A stretch of DNA of 64,000 bases from JAXLQL01 sp046331625 (GTDB taxonomy: Bacteria; Acidobacteriota; Terriglobia; Bryobacterales; Bryobacteraceae), in assembly GCA_046331625.1 (NCBI GenBank), contig JAXLQL010000008.1, forward strand, positions 124,001-188,000. The letters are read 5' to 3'. Below, one piece after another: positions 16,285-23,892 of the stretch. The notes below the pieces were generated by a model. It saw only the letters and a program-made list of their open reading frames with translations, searched no databases and was not told the origin of the DNA. A program made the translations under genes and the position numbers. How positions within the stretch are numbered: the stretch's first letter is position 1; each line of letters begins with the position of its first letter.

Positions 16285-18252
16285 TCAACGCCATGCCGGA
16301 GGAATTAGGGCCTCACCTTCTCGCCAGTCTGCCACTTGGTGAACCAAGGGAATGCTACTCCAAACGGAATCGGGCGCATGCTCCAAGACAATCACCTGGA
16401 GCCGCCCCGAGGTCAGTTCGATGGCCTTGGCCATCCCGGCCAAAATATGCCGGACAGCCTCGACATCCTGATCGCGGAGCGTTGGCTCCTCAGTCTCGTC
16501 GTCAGGCTTTGCAGCGAGGCGTTTGGGAAAGTACACCTGGCTCGGTTGATCGTAGACAATGAAGGCCGGAACTGGGCACGCTTCAAGTGTCAGAAAGTAT
16601 TGCTGGAGCGCCAACGAGACCGCCACATGGTAAGAGAGCCAATTTGAGCCGCTGCCCATTTCCCAAAGGAAATCCTCACGGTCTTTGCTCTGTATTCGAA
16701 TAGTTAGTTCCGTCTCGGACAGCGAAATCGGGTTGTTGGGCTCTTCGGCGTCCAACAGCGGCACGAGTTGGCCAGCGCGGAGATTCACAACAGCCAATGC
16801 CCGCTTCAATCGCGTCTGTACGTCAGCTTGCGCCACACGACGCTGAAGCAGTCGCACCCGTTCACGCAGGCGTTCGACTTCCGCGGTTAACTCCCCATCC
16901 TGGCCGATGCTCTCCAGAACCTTCAAGTCGGACTCCAATCGACCAATGAACCGTGACGCGGCAAGGCGGCTGAACTGCTGCTTCTTCAAGTCCTCCGATC
17001 GCGTTTCCAATGCACTCTGCCGAATTCGAATACCGGCCAGACGGTCGGTGTGGTGGGAGACCTGGACTCTAATGCGCTCCATCTCGCGATCAAAGCTCGG
17101 CGGAACCGCGTCGATGCGGCCTGCCATTTTCTCAAGCTCCTCAAGGCTTGTCACGAGCGATTCGAGTTTTTGATTGGCTTGATCGAGGCCACTCCCGCAA
17201 ACCGGGCACTCGTGGTCCGCTGAAGCCTGGCTCTTGATCCAACGGCTGACGTGCAAACGATCCCGCTGAACTCGGACAGCGTCGCGGTAACCAGCAGCAT
17301 TGGAGCGAAGTTCCTCCATCTCGGCGAACCGCTTCGTCAAGCGCGACAACTCCAGTGAGAGGTTTTCTTCCTCGCTGTTGAGTTGGTTCAGTTCATCAAT
17401 GCCTTCTTTGAGAGACTCTGCGGTTACGTCCAATTCTTTGCGCGGAGCATCAATAACCTCGCGAAGCAATTCAACACACTGTTCAAAACCTGTGGGTCGC
17501 GGGGTCGTCGGCGAAATGAGGCCCAGGTTCCGAGCCTCGGCGACCCGCGAGAGAGCGGTTGCCCTCCATCTTTCAGAAACCTGACGAACTTCGCCTAGCT
17601 CCTGTTCCTTACGCCTCAGTTCGCGTTCCAACTGAAATAGCTCATGGCGAGCGGCCAAAGTATCAGCGTTGATCGCGCCGAGAACATACGGGAAAATGTT
17701 CCGCAACTTCTGACGATGCTCAGACGTGTCGGCCTTATAGAATAGGACGTTTGGGTTCGCGACAATATTCTGCGGCTGGAACGTGAATGCTGCCATGTCC
17801 CGAAAGCTGGGACGGCCGAGGCCACCTGTCGGATCGTCCGCTGAAAAGCTCAGCTTGGTGAGCCCAGCCAAATGATCAAGACGCTGCTTTACAGCATCTC
17901 TAGCCACGTTCTTCTGGATGGCGACGGGGATTTCCACCACGTTTTCCGCTTCGGCAATGTACATGTCGTCAGTGGCTTGTTGTTGTTCGGGTTCCCGTCT
18001 AGCAAACAACTTCTGCCCCTCGTCGGTCTCCACAACGACGCCGAACCATGCGGTTTTCTGCCGTATGATCCCCGTAGGGATCGTGCATTTGTCTGAACCT
18101 AGGCAGTAGTCAATGATTGGAATGATCGCCGATTTGCCAGTTCTCGATACACCACTGATGATATTCAACCGGCCAGGTTCGAACGTAACCGTCCGAATGT
18201 CTTTTGTCCTGTCTTTGGGCCACAGGATAACCGTCCTGATATCGAATCGCAT
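16285..18252 (-). CDS. DUF3732 SMC/Rad50-like ATPase of an ABC-three-component defence system
   Basis: 655 residues. The start at 18252 overlaps the stop of the middle-component gene by one base (TGATG) and has AGGTGAG upstream; it is preferred over an in-frame ATG 57 nt earlier. Walker A is GVSRTGKS (34-41). Two long coiled-coil arms (about 195-345 and 360-500) flank CPVCG at 349-353, a zinc-hook-like turn as in Rad50. The C-terminal lobe has an ABC signature-like GSGSNWLSYHVA and a Walker B with IVYDQPSQVYFP, where Gln follows Asp in place of the usual catalytic Glu; as I recall, DQPSQVYFP is characteristic of DUF3732. Such ATPases are proposed to sense unusual DNA or nucleoprotein structures and to license an effector. 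It is the last gene of a three-gene operon. Confidence 0.85.
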   Translation of the reverse strand: MRFDIRTVILWPKDRTKDIRTVTFEPGRLNIISGVSRTGKSAIIPIIDYCLGSDKCTIPTGIIRQKTAWFGVVVETDEGQKLFARREPEQQQATDDMYIAEAENVVEIPVAIQKNVARDAVKQRLDHLAGLTKLSFSADDPTGGLGRPSFRDMAAFTFQPQNIVANPNVLFYKADTSEHRQKLRNIFPYVLGAINADTLAARHELFQLERELRRKEQELGEVRQVSERWRATALSRVAEARNLGLISPTTPRPTGFEQCVELLREVIDAPRKELDVTAESLKEGIDELNQLNSEEENLSLELSRLTKRFAEMEELRSNAAGYRDAVRVQRDRLHVSRWIKSQASADHECPVCGSGLDQANQKLESLVTSLEELEKMAGRIDAVPPSFDREMERIRVQVSHHTDRLAGIRIRQSALETRSEDLKKQQFSRLAASRFIGRLESDLKVLESIGQDGELTAEVERLRERVRLLQRRVAQADVQTRLKRALAVVNLRAGQLVPLLDAEEPNNPISLSETELTIRIQSKDREDFLWEMGSGSNWLSYHVAVSLALQQYFLTLEACPVPAFIVYDQPSQVYFPKRLAAKPDDETEEPTLRDQDVEAVRHILAGMAKAIELTSGRLQVIVLEHAPDSVWSSIPLVHQVADWREGEALIPPAWR

Positions 18253-18761
18253 CAGAAACTCACCTGTAGGAAGAGTGCGGTCTCGTACAACGACAGTCCA
18301 GAAAACCACGCTCCAAGCTTTTCAGCGCCGGATAGCATCGGCCTGACGGGACGCGGAATGCCTGACGACGCGGGAGTCTTCGAAACGGCAATTACGCGAC
18401 CAACGTCCTCAACCTGAATGAGGTTGCCCAACACCGCAAGCCCAAGCGACTCCGATGAAAGCCTCCGCATCACCTTCGCTCTCGGCCCAACCGCTAATAG
18501 CAGGTCGGTCTTGCCATGCTGTCCTGGGGCCTGGAATTTCTCGATAAACTTCCGAAGTCCTGAAGCTCGATAGGTTGACGTTACGATTTCAGCCGTGTCC
18601 TTGTGAAACATGATTGGGAGGACGAGATAGAGCAACGGGAGAGGAATCGGCTCAGCTCTCTCATGCGACGCGGCGTACCCGACCGCGCATCGCCAGAGCA
18701 ACATGGCACCAAGGGCAGGGTTTTGCACCGCGCGGACCTCGTTAGTGAGCGCGTTCGCCAT
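18252..18761 (-). CDS. ABC-three-component system middle component
   Basis: 169 residues. The start at 18761 lies one nucleotide after the stop of the effector gene, and its stop overlaps the ATPase start; this spacing supports it over an earlier in-frame start within the effector gene. The pattern near the N-terminus (VQNPALGAMLLWR, PIPLPLLYLVLPIMFHKDTA, STYRASGLRKFIEKF) matches what I recall of the short middle-component proteins found between effector and ATPase genes in ABC-3C systems. The middle component is thought to bridge the two. No catalytic motif or membrane segment is apparent. The system role follows from gene order and from the neighbours as much as from the sequence. Confidence 0.75.
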   Translation of the reverse strand: MANALTNEVRAVQNPALGAMLLWRCAVGYAASHERAEPIPLPLLYLVLPIMFHKDTAEIVTSTYRASGLRKFIEKFQAPGQHGKTDLLLAVGPRAKVMRRLSSESLGLAVLGNLIQVEDVGRVIAVSKTPASSGIPRPVRPMLSGAEKLGAWFSGLSLYETALFLQVSF

Positions 18762-18762
18762 G

Positions 18763-19980
18763 TTAAGCCGCCTGCCCAAGGAGATTCTTGAAATCGGGGT
18801 GCCATCCGATTTCCGGCTTGTCTGCCAACGCGTGAAAGCTGCCACACGTCAAGAACCGTGGGATATCCAATCCCTGGAGGCGTTGGTCGTGAAGAGCACA
18901 GTCGGTTAGTAGCAATTGACCTTTCTGAATCGTGTCGTGACCCGGATGGGTGAGGTTGTTTTGACGCTGCTTATTGCGCCAGAACGAGACCAGGGCGCCC
19001 TTGAAGTCTTCGAAGCTTTCTTCGTGTACGATTCCCTGCTCGCTCAGCCAGGTTCGCGCGCTGGCAGCACGGAGGTAGTCATTGATCGCCTCCAGAGTGC
19101 CCTCGTCTTCCAACTGAATGAGTTCCAGTTGCCGGACGTAGGTAGGAATGCGGATCCGCTCCGCCTGAATTTGGTCAGGGCTCGGACGGCCCGCCATCGT
19201 CACCAGCATGTGGCGATAGTCACAACGGGGAAGAAATCGGCGCATCTCCTCGTTGAACTCGTCTGACGAGACGATTGCGGGTTTGCGTTCCTGTAGCCGC
19301 CGATCCGTCTGTTCCTTCAGCCACCCATGTGCGTGTTGGATGAGGATGTCCGTGCTTGCTTCCGGTGCCCACTTGACTGCCATCATTGGGCGGAGGTCGC
19401 CCAGCGGGTCTCTCATAGCAGCACAGATCTTGAAGTTCTTGATGATCTTGGTGATGACCGCTCGGTCAGCTTCGAAGACTCGCTTGACTGGAGTCGCTAG
19501 GCCCGTAGCGAGTGCTCGTCTCCCCTTTCCAATGAGAATCGCGCGGGCGTTGTCAAGCGCGTCCTCGGCCTCATTTATCGTCGTGGCAGCAGCGAACGAC
19601 TCGGCGATTGCGCCACGATGATTCTTCGCAAGATAGATCTCAAAGATCGTTGTCTCAGGGGTCAAGTCGCCATCCTTGACTGCAACGACCCAGTTCGCGA
19701 ACGTCTTCCACAGGTCCACTGCGCGATCAGCAATCGGATTCTTGACCAGCCCGGACTTCACCTGCGACGCTAAAGCACCAGCCTCGCCAACGCGCCCAAC
19801 ATCTTCAAAGACCTCGAGACTGACATGTACGCCAGGCCCAGATTCTAAGAGGAGATGGAGGAGGCGAATCGCCTGCAGCGAATAGCCGAAGTACTGATCC
19901 GGCACCTGAGACCGGTGCCGCCGCTGTACCCGATTCGACGATCGGCCACGCGATCCATTGGGAGACTGTAATCTTGGCAT
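18763..19980 (-). CDS. ABC-three-component effector: PD-(D/E)xK-type dsDNA nuclease plus ABC-3C C-terminal domain
   Basis: 405 residues from the ATG at 19980; a 41-codon upstream extension is open but unlike a protein start. Residues about 25-100 match the dsDNA-nuclease fold seen in Cap4-like proteins: DQYFGYSLQAIRLLHLLLE, SLEVFEDVG (acidic residues about 57-60) and SQVKSG (Gln73, Lys75), consistent with an E/D...QxK variant of the PD-(D/E)xK site. The rest is helical. The C-terminal 150 residues (SFEDFKGALVSFWRNKQRQN, GQLLLTDCALHDQRLQGLD) look like the ABC-3C-associated C-terminal domain. The protein is inferred to cut DNA when released by the ATPase/middle-component complex. First gene of the operon, with an inverted repeat just upstream. 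Confidence 0.78.
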   Translation of the reverse strand: MPRLQSPNGSRGRSSNRVQRRHRSQVPDQYFGYSLQAIRLLHLLLESGPGVHVSLEVFEDVGRVGEAGALASQVKSGLVKNPIADRAVDLWKTFANWVVAVKDGDLTPETTIFEIYLAKNHRGAIAESFAAATTINEAEDALDNARAILIGKGRRALATGLATPVKRVFEADRAVITKIIKNFKICAAMRDPLGDLRPMMAVKWAPEASTDILIQHAHGWLKEQTDRRLQERKPAIVSSDEFNEEMRRFLPRCDYRHMLVTMAGRPSPDQIQAERIRIPTYVRQLELIQLEDEGTLEAINDYLRAASARTWLSEQGIVHEESFEDFKGALVSFWRNKQRQNNLTHPGHDTIQKGQLLLTDCALHDQRLQGLDIPRFLTCGSFHALADKPEIGWHPDFKNLLGQAA

Positions 19981-19988
19981 TTTGACGA

Positions 19989-20018
19989 ATAGACTGAAAG
20001 TTTCTAAGTAAAGTCTAT
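19989..20018. promoter_or_regulatory. Inverted repeat immediately upstream of the ABC-3C operon
   Basis: ATAGACT (19989-19995) and AGTCTAT (20012-20018) are perfect inverted repeats separated by 16 nt. Inside lies GAAAGTTTC, a smaller palindrome. The left arm ends 8 nt before the effector ATG (19980). The local sequence is AT-rich compared with its surroundings. It could be an operator or a leader hairpin controlling the defence operon; no regulator gene is adjacent. Confidence 0.4.
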
Positions 20019-20221
20019 CGCGTGTTCTTCCCTTTGGTTGGCCCCCGGCCCAATGACCCAGGGATGCTGCTACCCGCATGTGTCCAAAGCGCCCATGCTG
20101 CAAAATGCTGCAAAGGTTCGCCGATGCGACCTGTGGTTATAAAGCAACTCCGAGTGGATCACGCGCTATTCGGAAAGTGAGCTTGCGCTTGAGCTCCTGA
20201 ACGCCACTGCGTAGAGCGAGC

Positions 20222-21226
20222 CTACCGCATCACCGACCATGCCATTCCATCCGGCTGTTTCCCCGCATCGAGCTTGCCCGCCACCGTCAACATCTTCAAA
20301 TCGATGATCGTGACGTAGCTATCGGGTGTGCATGCAACGAAGGCTCGCGCACCACCGGGATCCATCTGGATGCCCGCGGCGCCGCGTCCGATCGGCAGCC
20401 GCTTCACCGTCTGCCGGGTGGCCGCATCGAGGATCGTCAGATCCGCGTTCGACAAGCTCGAAACCAGCACATGTTTTCCATCCGGCGTGAACTTCAGACG
20501 GTTCGCCCCGCGCACATTCGCATCGAGCGTCGCCACCACCTTCTTCGCCGCGTAGTCGATCACAGAGATGGTGCCGTCTTGTGAGTTGGCTGCCCAAATC
20601 TCGTTGCCGCCGGGCGACACATCGAAGCCTTCGACCCCGCGCCCCACCGGCACCACCACCTCGTCCCAATCCTCTCGCGCGGGCATGCCCGGCCGCGGAC
20701 CGGGTCGCGTCACTTTTTCGATCAGCGTCATGGTCGCCGAACTGACGTTCGAGGTGATCATGCGCTTGCCGTCATTCATCAGATAGATCATGTGCGTGCG
20801 ATTCTGCCCGGTGCCGAGCACCCAGTCGATCTTCTTTGAACCAGGATCGTAGCTGCCGATCACCTTGGCCCCTTCGGCGGTGAACCACAGTTTGCCAGCG
20901 GCGAAGTCGAGGCCGTGCGGTCCACGTAGCGGTCCGAGTTCGATGGGCGCGAGCGTCTTCTGTGCAACTAGGTCCACCACGGTGATCGTGGCCAGCGAGC
21001 CGCCACCGTAATTGGAGATATACGCCAACTTGCCGTCAGCCGAGGCGATGACCTCGTGCGGATCCTGGCCCGAGGGCATGCGCGCGATCACTTGCATCGT
21101 CACGGGATCGACGATCGAGAGCGTGAGGTCGCCCTTGGATAGCACTAGAAGCGATTGCGATGGCGTGGTCGCGGCAGAGGCTAGCAAGGCACACGTGCAC
21201 AGCGTGAGCGACAGGGTTCGAAGCAT
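20222..21226 (-). CDS. Secreted YVTN-type beta-propeller protein
   Basis: 334 residues with a signal peptide (MLRTLSLTLCTCALLASAAT). Six to seven propeller blades repeat the pattern DGK-x-x-(Y/W)-(I/V)-(S/A)-N plus a strand: ASADGKLAYISNYGGGS, SPGGNEIWAANSQDGTISVI, TPDGKHVLVSSLSNADLTIL, DPGGARAFVACTPDSYVTII. Such proteins act as periplasmic binding scaffolds or lactonase-like enzymes; no catalytic residues can be assigned. It is downstream of the PQQ dehydrogenase and cytochrome c genes in the same orientation (36 nt gap), so a role as accessory protein of that redox system is plausible. Confidence 0.8.
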   Translation of the reverse strand: MLRTLSLTLCTCALLASAATTPSQSLLVLSKGDLTLSIVDPVTMQVIARMPSGQDPHEVIASADGKLAYISNYGGGSLATITVVDLVAQKTLAPIELGPLRGPHGLDFAAGKLWFTAEGAKVIGSYDPGSKKIDWVLGTGQNRTHMIYLMNDGKRMITSNVSSATMTLIEKVTRPGPRPGMPAREDWDEVVVPVGRGVEGFDVSPGGNEIWAANSQDGTISVIDYAAKKVVATLDANVRGANRLKFTPDGKHVLVSSLSNADLTILDAATRQTVKRLPIGRGAAGIQMDPGGARAFVACTPDSYVTIIDLKMLTVAGKLDAGKQPDGMAWSVMR

Positions 21227-21262
21227 GACCCACTATAGAACACCGTCATGCTCGCGTCCGCA

Positions 21263-22792
21263 CTACTGGAGCGCGTAAGCGAACAGCGTGTTCCCACCCG
21301 GCGCCAGCACCCATTGCTTGCCATCGAGCTCATACGTCACCGGCGCGCCACCCACGCGACCGATATTCTCATGCCATAGCGAAGTCCCATCGCTGCTGCG
21401 AAGGGCCAGCAGGTTCCCCGCGCTGTCACCGGTGATCGTCAGGCCCGACGCAGTGGAAAGCACCCCAGCCGAAGCGCTGCCTCTGGGGTACGGATGCTCC
21501 CACGCGATCTTGCCGGTGCGATAGTCGATCGCGCGGAGATAGCCCTTGCCAGCGAGCCCATAGTCCGCGCCCGCCCAGCCGTAAGCGCCGTGCTCCGGCT
21601 TGAAGAAGTAGATGCCGTAGCCGTCTTTCGCATTCACGATCAGCAGGCCCGTTTTCGGATCGAAACTCGGCGGCCAGAAGTTGGTGGCCCCGCCTTCGTC
21701 CGGCGCGATGAGCACACCGTCGCGGTTCGGCTCCTTGGCCGGATCCGGAATCGGACGGCCCAGCGCATCGATGCCCTTGGCCCAGTTCACGGTGGCGAAC
21801 GGCTTCGTGAGCAGGCTCTTGCCGTTGGTCCGGTCCAGCACGAAGAAGTAGCCGTTGCGCGAGGCTTGCAGCAGCATCTTGCGCGGCTGCCCGTTGAAGT
21901 CGCCGTCAACCAACACAGGCACCTCGGCTGCATCCCAATCATGCGTGTCGTGCGGCGAAACTTGAAATCCCCAGGCGAGCTTGCCGGTATCGGGATTCAG
22001 CGCCACAATGCTGCACGTCCACGGGTTGTCCCCGGGCCGCGCCGCGCCATTGAGCACCGGCGTGGGATTTCCCGTGCCCACGTACATCAGATTCAGTTGC
22101 GGATCATAGGTGCCGGTGTTCCACATTTGGCCGCCGGTGGCGCCGCCGCTTTGCGGCTCGGTCTGCCCGGGAGGCGGCGTGCTGTAAAAGGTCCACTGCG
22201 GCTTGCCGGTATCGGCATCGAAGGAGCGCAGGATGCCGGGCAGATTGTCGAAGTCACCCGCCACGCCCACGATCACGTGATTCCGCACCACCAGCGGCGC
22301 ATTCGTGGACCAGTGGCCTTTGCTCGAGTCGGCGATGCGAACATCCCACTTGATCTCGCCATTCTTGGTGCTGAGCGCGATTAGGTGGCAATCTGGCGTG
22401 GTGAGATAGACGGTGTCTTTGTGGATCGCCGCGCCGCGATGGCCGATGTGGAACGCGTTGTTCTTGGTGTGCTCGTGATGCCAGAGCTGCTTTCCGGTGC
22501 GAGCGTCGAGGGCCCACAGATGGTCGGGCGCGGTGATGTAGATGGCGCCTCCGGCCACGATCGGCGAAGCCTTGATCGTCTGGCCCGCTTCGAAGCGCCA
22601 CGCCTGTTTGAGGCGGCCCACGTTCTCCGGCGTGATCTGCGCGAGCTTGCTGTGCCGCTGGCCGTTGTACTCGCCGTGATAGGTGAGCCATGTGTCGGCC
22701 GGGGGGCTCAGCAGTTGCTTCGGATCCACGTTCTGCGCGGCGATGGGCAAACCCGCAAGTACGAGTGTCGCGATGGTGATAGGGATGCGCAT
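21263..22792 (-). CDS. Secreted PQQ-dependent (quinoprotein) alcohol/sugar dehydrogenase
   Basis: 509 residues with a signal peptide (MRIPITIATLVLAGLPIAAQ). Eight-bladed beta-propeller with recurring tryptophan-docking strands: WRFEAGQTIKASPIVAGGAI, WALDARTGKQLWHHE, GEIKWDVRIADSS, GKLAWGFQVSPHDTHDWDAA, GKIAWEHPY. HDTHDWD is the family's active-site strand. It oxidises alcohols, aldehydes or sugars in the periplasm using pyrroloquinoline quinone and passes electrons to cytochrome c. The cytochrome gene lies 6 nt upstream, giving an obvious donor-acceptor pair. The substrate cannot be told from sequence; no PQQ biosynthesis gene is in the window. Confidence 0.87.
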   Translation of the reverse strand: MRIPITIATLVLAGLPIAAQNVDPKQLLSPPADTWLTYHGEYNGQRHSKLAQITPENVGRLKQAWRFEAGQTIKASPIVAGGAIYITAPDHLWALDARTGKQLWHHEHTKNNAFHIGHRGAAIHKDTVYLTTPDCHLIALSTKNGEIKWDVRIADSSKGHWSTNAPLVVRNHVIVGVAGDFDNLPGILRSFDADTGKPQWTFYSTPPPGQTEPQSGGATGGQMWNTGTYDPQLNLMYVGTGNPTPVLNGAARPGDNPWTCSIVALNPDTGKLAWGFQVSPHDTHDWDAAEVPVLVDGDFNGQPRKMLLQASRNGYFFVLDRTNGKSLLTKPFATVNWAKGIDALGRPIPDPAKEPNRDGVLIAPDEGGATNFWPPSFDPKTGLLIVNAKDGYGIYFFKPEHGAYGWAGADYGLAGKGYLRAIDYRTGKIAWEHPYPRGSASAGVLSTASGLTITGDSAGNLLALRSSDGTSLWHENIGRVGGAPVTYELDGKQWVLAPGGNTLFAYALQ

Positions 22793-22798
22793 ATGTGC

Positions 22799-23659
22799 CT
22801 ACTTCAGGCTCTCCAGATACGCGTAGACGTCATGCATCGCCGCGTCAGTGTACTTGCCGAGTTGTTCGAAGTGCGCGGCCAGCGGATCGTCCACCGTCAC
22901 CTTGACCGCGTTCTTCTGATAGGTCTGCCGCGCGCCCGTGGGATCGAGCACAGTCACGCTGAACTCGTCCTCGCCCACCGCCGGCGCCACAACCGTCTGG
23001 CCCGAAGCCAGCGTGAACGTGGCTCTCGCTTTCGAGGAACCCGGCCGCTCATTCGGATACAGCATCCGGCGGATCAGGTCGAGCCCCTGCAGCCGCTTGC
23101 CGATTCCGGCCAGATCTCCCGTGGCGGAGTGGCACGACGAACACTTGCCTTGCCCATTGAAGTAGTCGCGGCCCTTGCCGGCGTCGCCAGTAGCGAGGTC
23201 GGCCGGCTCCACCGAACGGCGGCCTCCGCCCAACTCGGCGAACCTGTCCATCTGGCTATGCATGAACGCGACGATGGCGGTCATGTCGCTCTCGCTGAGA
23301 TTGGGGAACGCGGGCATGCCGTTGTTCGGCCGTCCCGCGCGGATCATGGGCGCGAGCTTGTCTCCGCGCACGTCTTGCGCGACGAGTTCGGCGCGGGTCA
23401 AATCCGGACCGGACTCTCCACCCGCTGCATCCTTGCCGTGGCAGAATCCGCATTGGGCTCCGAAGCGCACTTCCCCTTCGCGGAGTTGCGCGGGCGTGTA
23501 GGTCTGGGGCGTCGCGGACTTCGGACGAGGTCGCGATGCCGGGCTTTGGTCGGTGCGCCGGGGCCGGGCTTGCGGGGGCGCCTGGGCCCAGACTGCCGAA
23601 ATCGAAGAGATCGCGATGGCAGCGATCCAGATGCAGGGAGAGATGGCTACAGCTTTCAT
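22799..23659 (-). CDS. Diheme cytochrome c, electron acceptor of the adjacent PQQ dehydrogenase
   Basis: 286 residues from the ATG at 23659. A TTG eight codons upstream is possible, but the ATG gives the cleaner signal peptide (MKAVAISPCIWIAAIAISSI then SAVWAQ). Two heme motifs are present: CGFCHGKD in an N-terminal cytochrome c domain, and CSSCHSATG in the middle. Each has downstream methionines as possible axial ligands (NNGMPAFPNLSESDM). The C-terminal 100 residues form a beta-rich domain (ATFTLASGQTVVAPAVGEDE FSV) seen in Solibacter-type cytochromes paired with PQQ enzymes. It is first in a cytochrome - dehydrogenase - propeller operon. Confidence 0.85.
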   Translation of the reverse strand: MKAVAISPCIWIAAIAISSISAVWAQAPPQARPRRTDQSPASRPRPKSATPQTYTPAQLREGEVRFGAQCGFCHGKDAAGGESGPDLTRAELVAQDVRGDKLAPMIRAGRPNNGMPAFPNLSESDMTAIVAFMHSQMDRFAELGGGRRSVEPADLATGDAGKGRDYFNGQGKCSSCHSATGDLAGIGKRLQGLDLIRRMLYPNERPGSSKARATFTLASGQTVVAPAVGEDEFSVTVLDPTGARQTYQKNAVKVTVDDPLAAHFEQLGKYTDAAMHDVYAYLESLK

Positions 23660-23757
23660 CGACGGGAATTTGGATGATACCAACTTCCAGCGAATCCGCC
23701 CGGGAACTGAGCGTGCCCTCAGTCATGCCAACGCAACGATCCCACCCAGCGCCACGG

Positions 23758-23818
23758 AGCGGGACTGAAGCGTGTACGGCGGGGCGCCGATCCAAGGGGC
23801 TGAAACTCGCTGCGCTGC
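23758..23818 (+). repeat. Dispersed palindromic repeat, degenerate copy 4
   Basis: Begins AGCGGGACTGAAGCGTGTAC and later has GGGGCTGAAACTCGCTGCGC. It keeps the two CTGAA(G/A) cores of the repeat family, but the arms no longer pair well. It lies directly next to copy 5. Confidence 0.5.
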
Positions 23819-23825
23819 CCGGCCA

Positions 23826-23870
23826 GCGGGACTGAAAGTCCCGCGCTGGCTAAAGCCCGCCCTACACGGA
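23826..23870 (+). repeat. Dispersed palindromic repeat, copy 5
   Basis: GCGGGACTGAAAGTCCCGCG then CTGGCTAAAGCCCGCC and CTACACGGA. Nearly identical to the copy at 30323. It lies 23 nt beyond the stop codon of the FAD oxidoreductase gene (23893). Confidence 0.8.
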
Positions 23871-23892
23871 GGCTGATTGCTTGATCGCGAAA

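Noticed and set aside
18846..18909. Small plus-strand frames opposite the ABC-3C operon
   Set aside because: Shadows of the effector and middle-component genes, with no independent support.
20100..20221. Possible tRNA or attachment site at the right border of the ABC-3C operon
   Set aside because: No cloverleaf could be formed; only a short direct repeat (TGCTGCAAA twice near 20096-20114) was found, with no matching copy on the left border.
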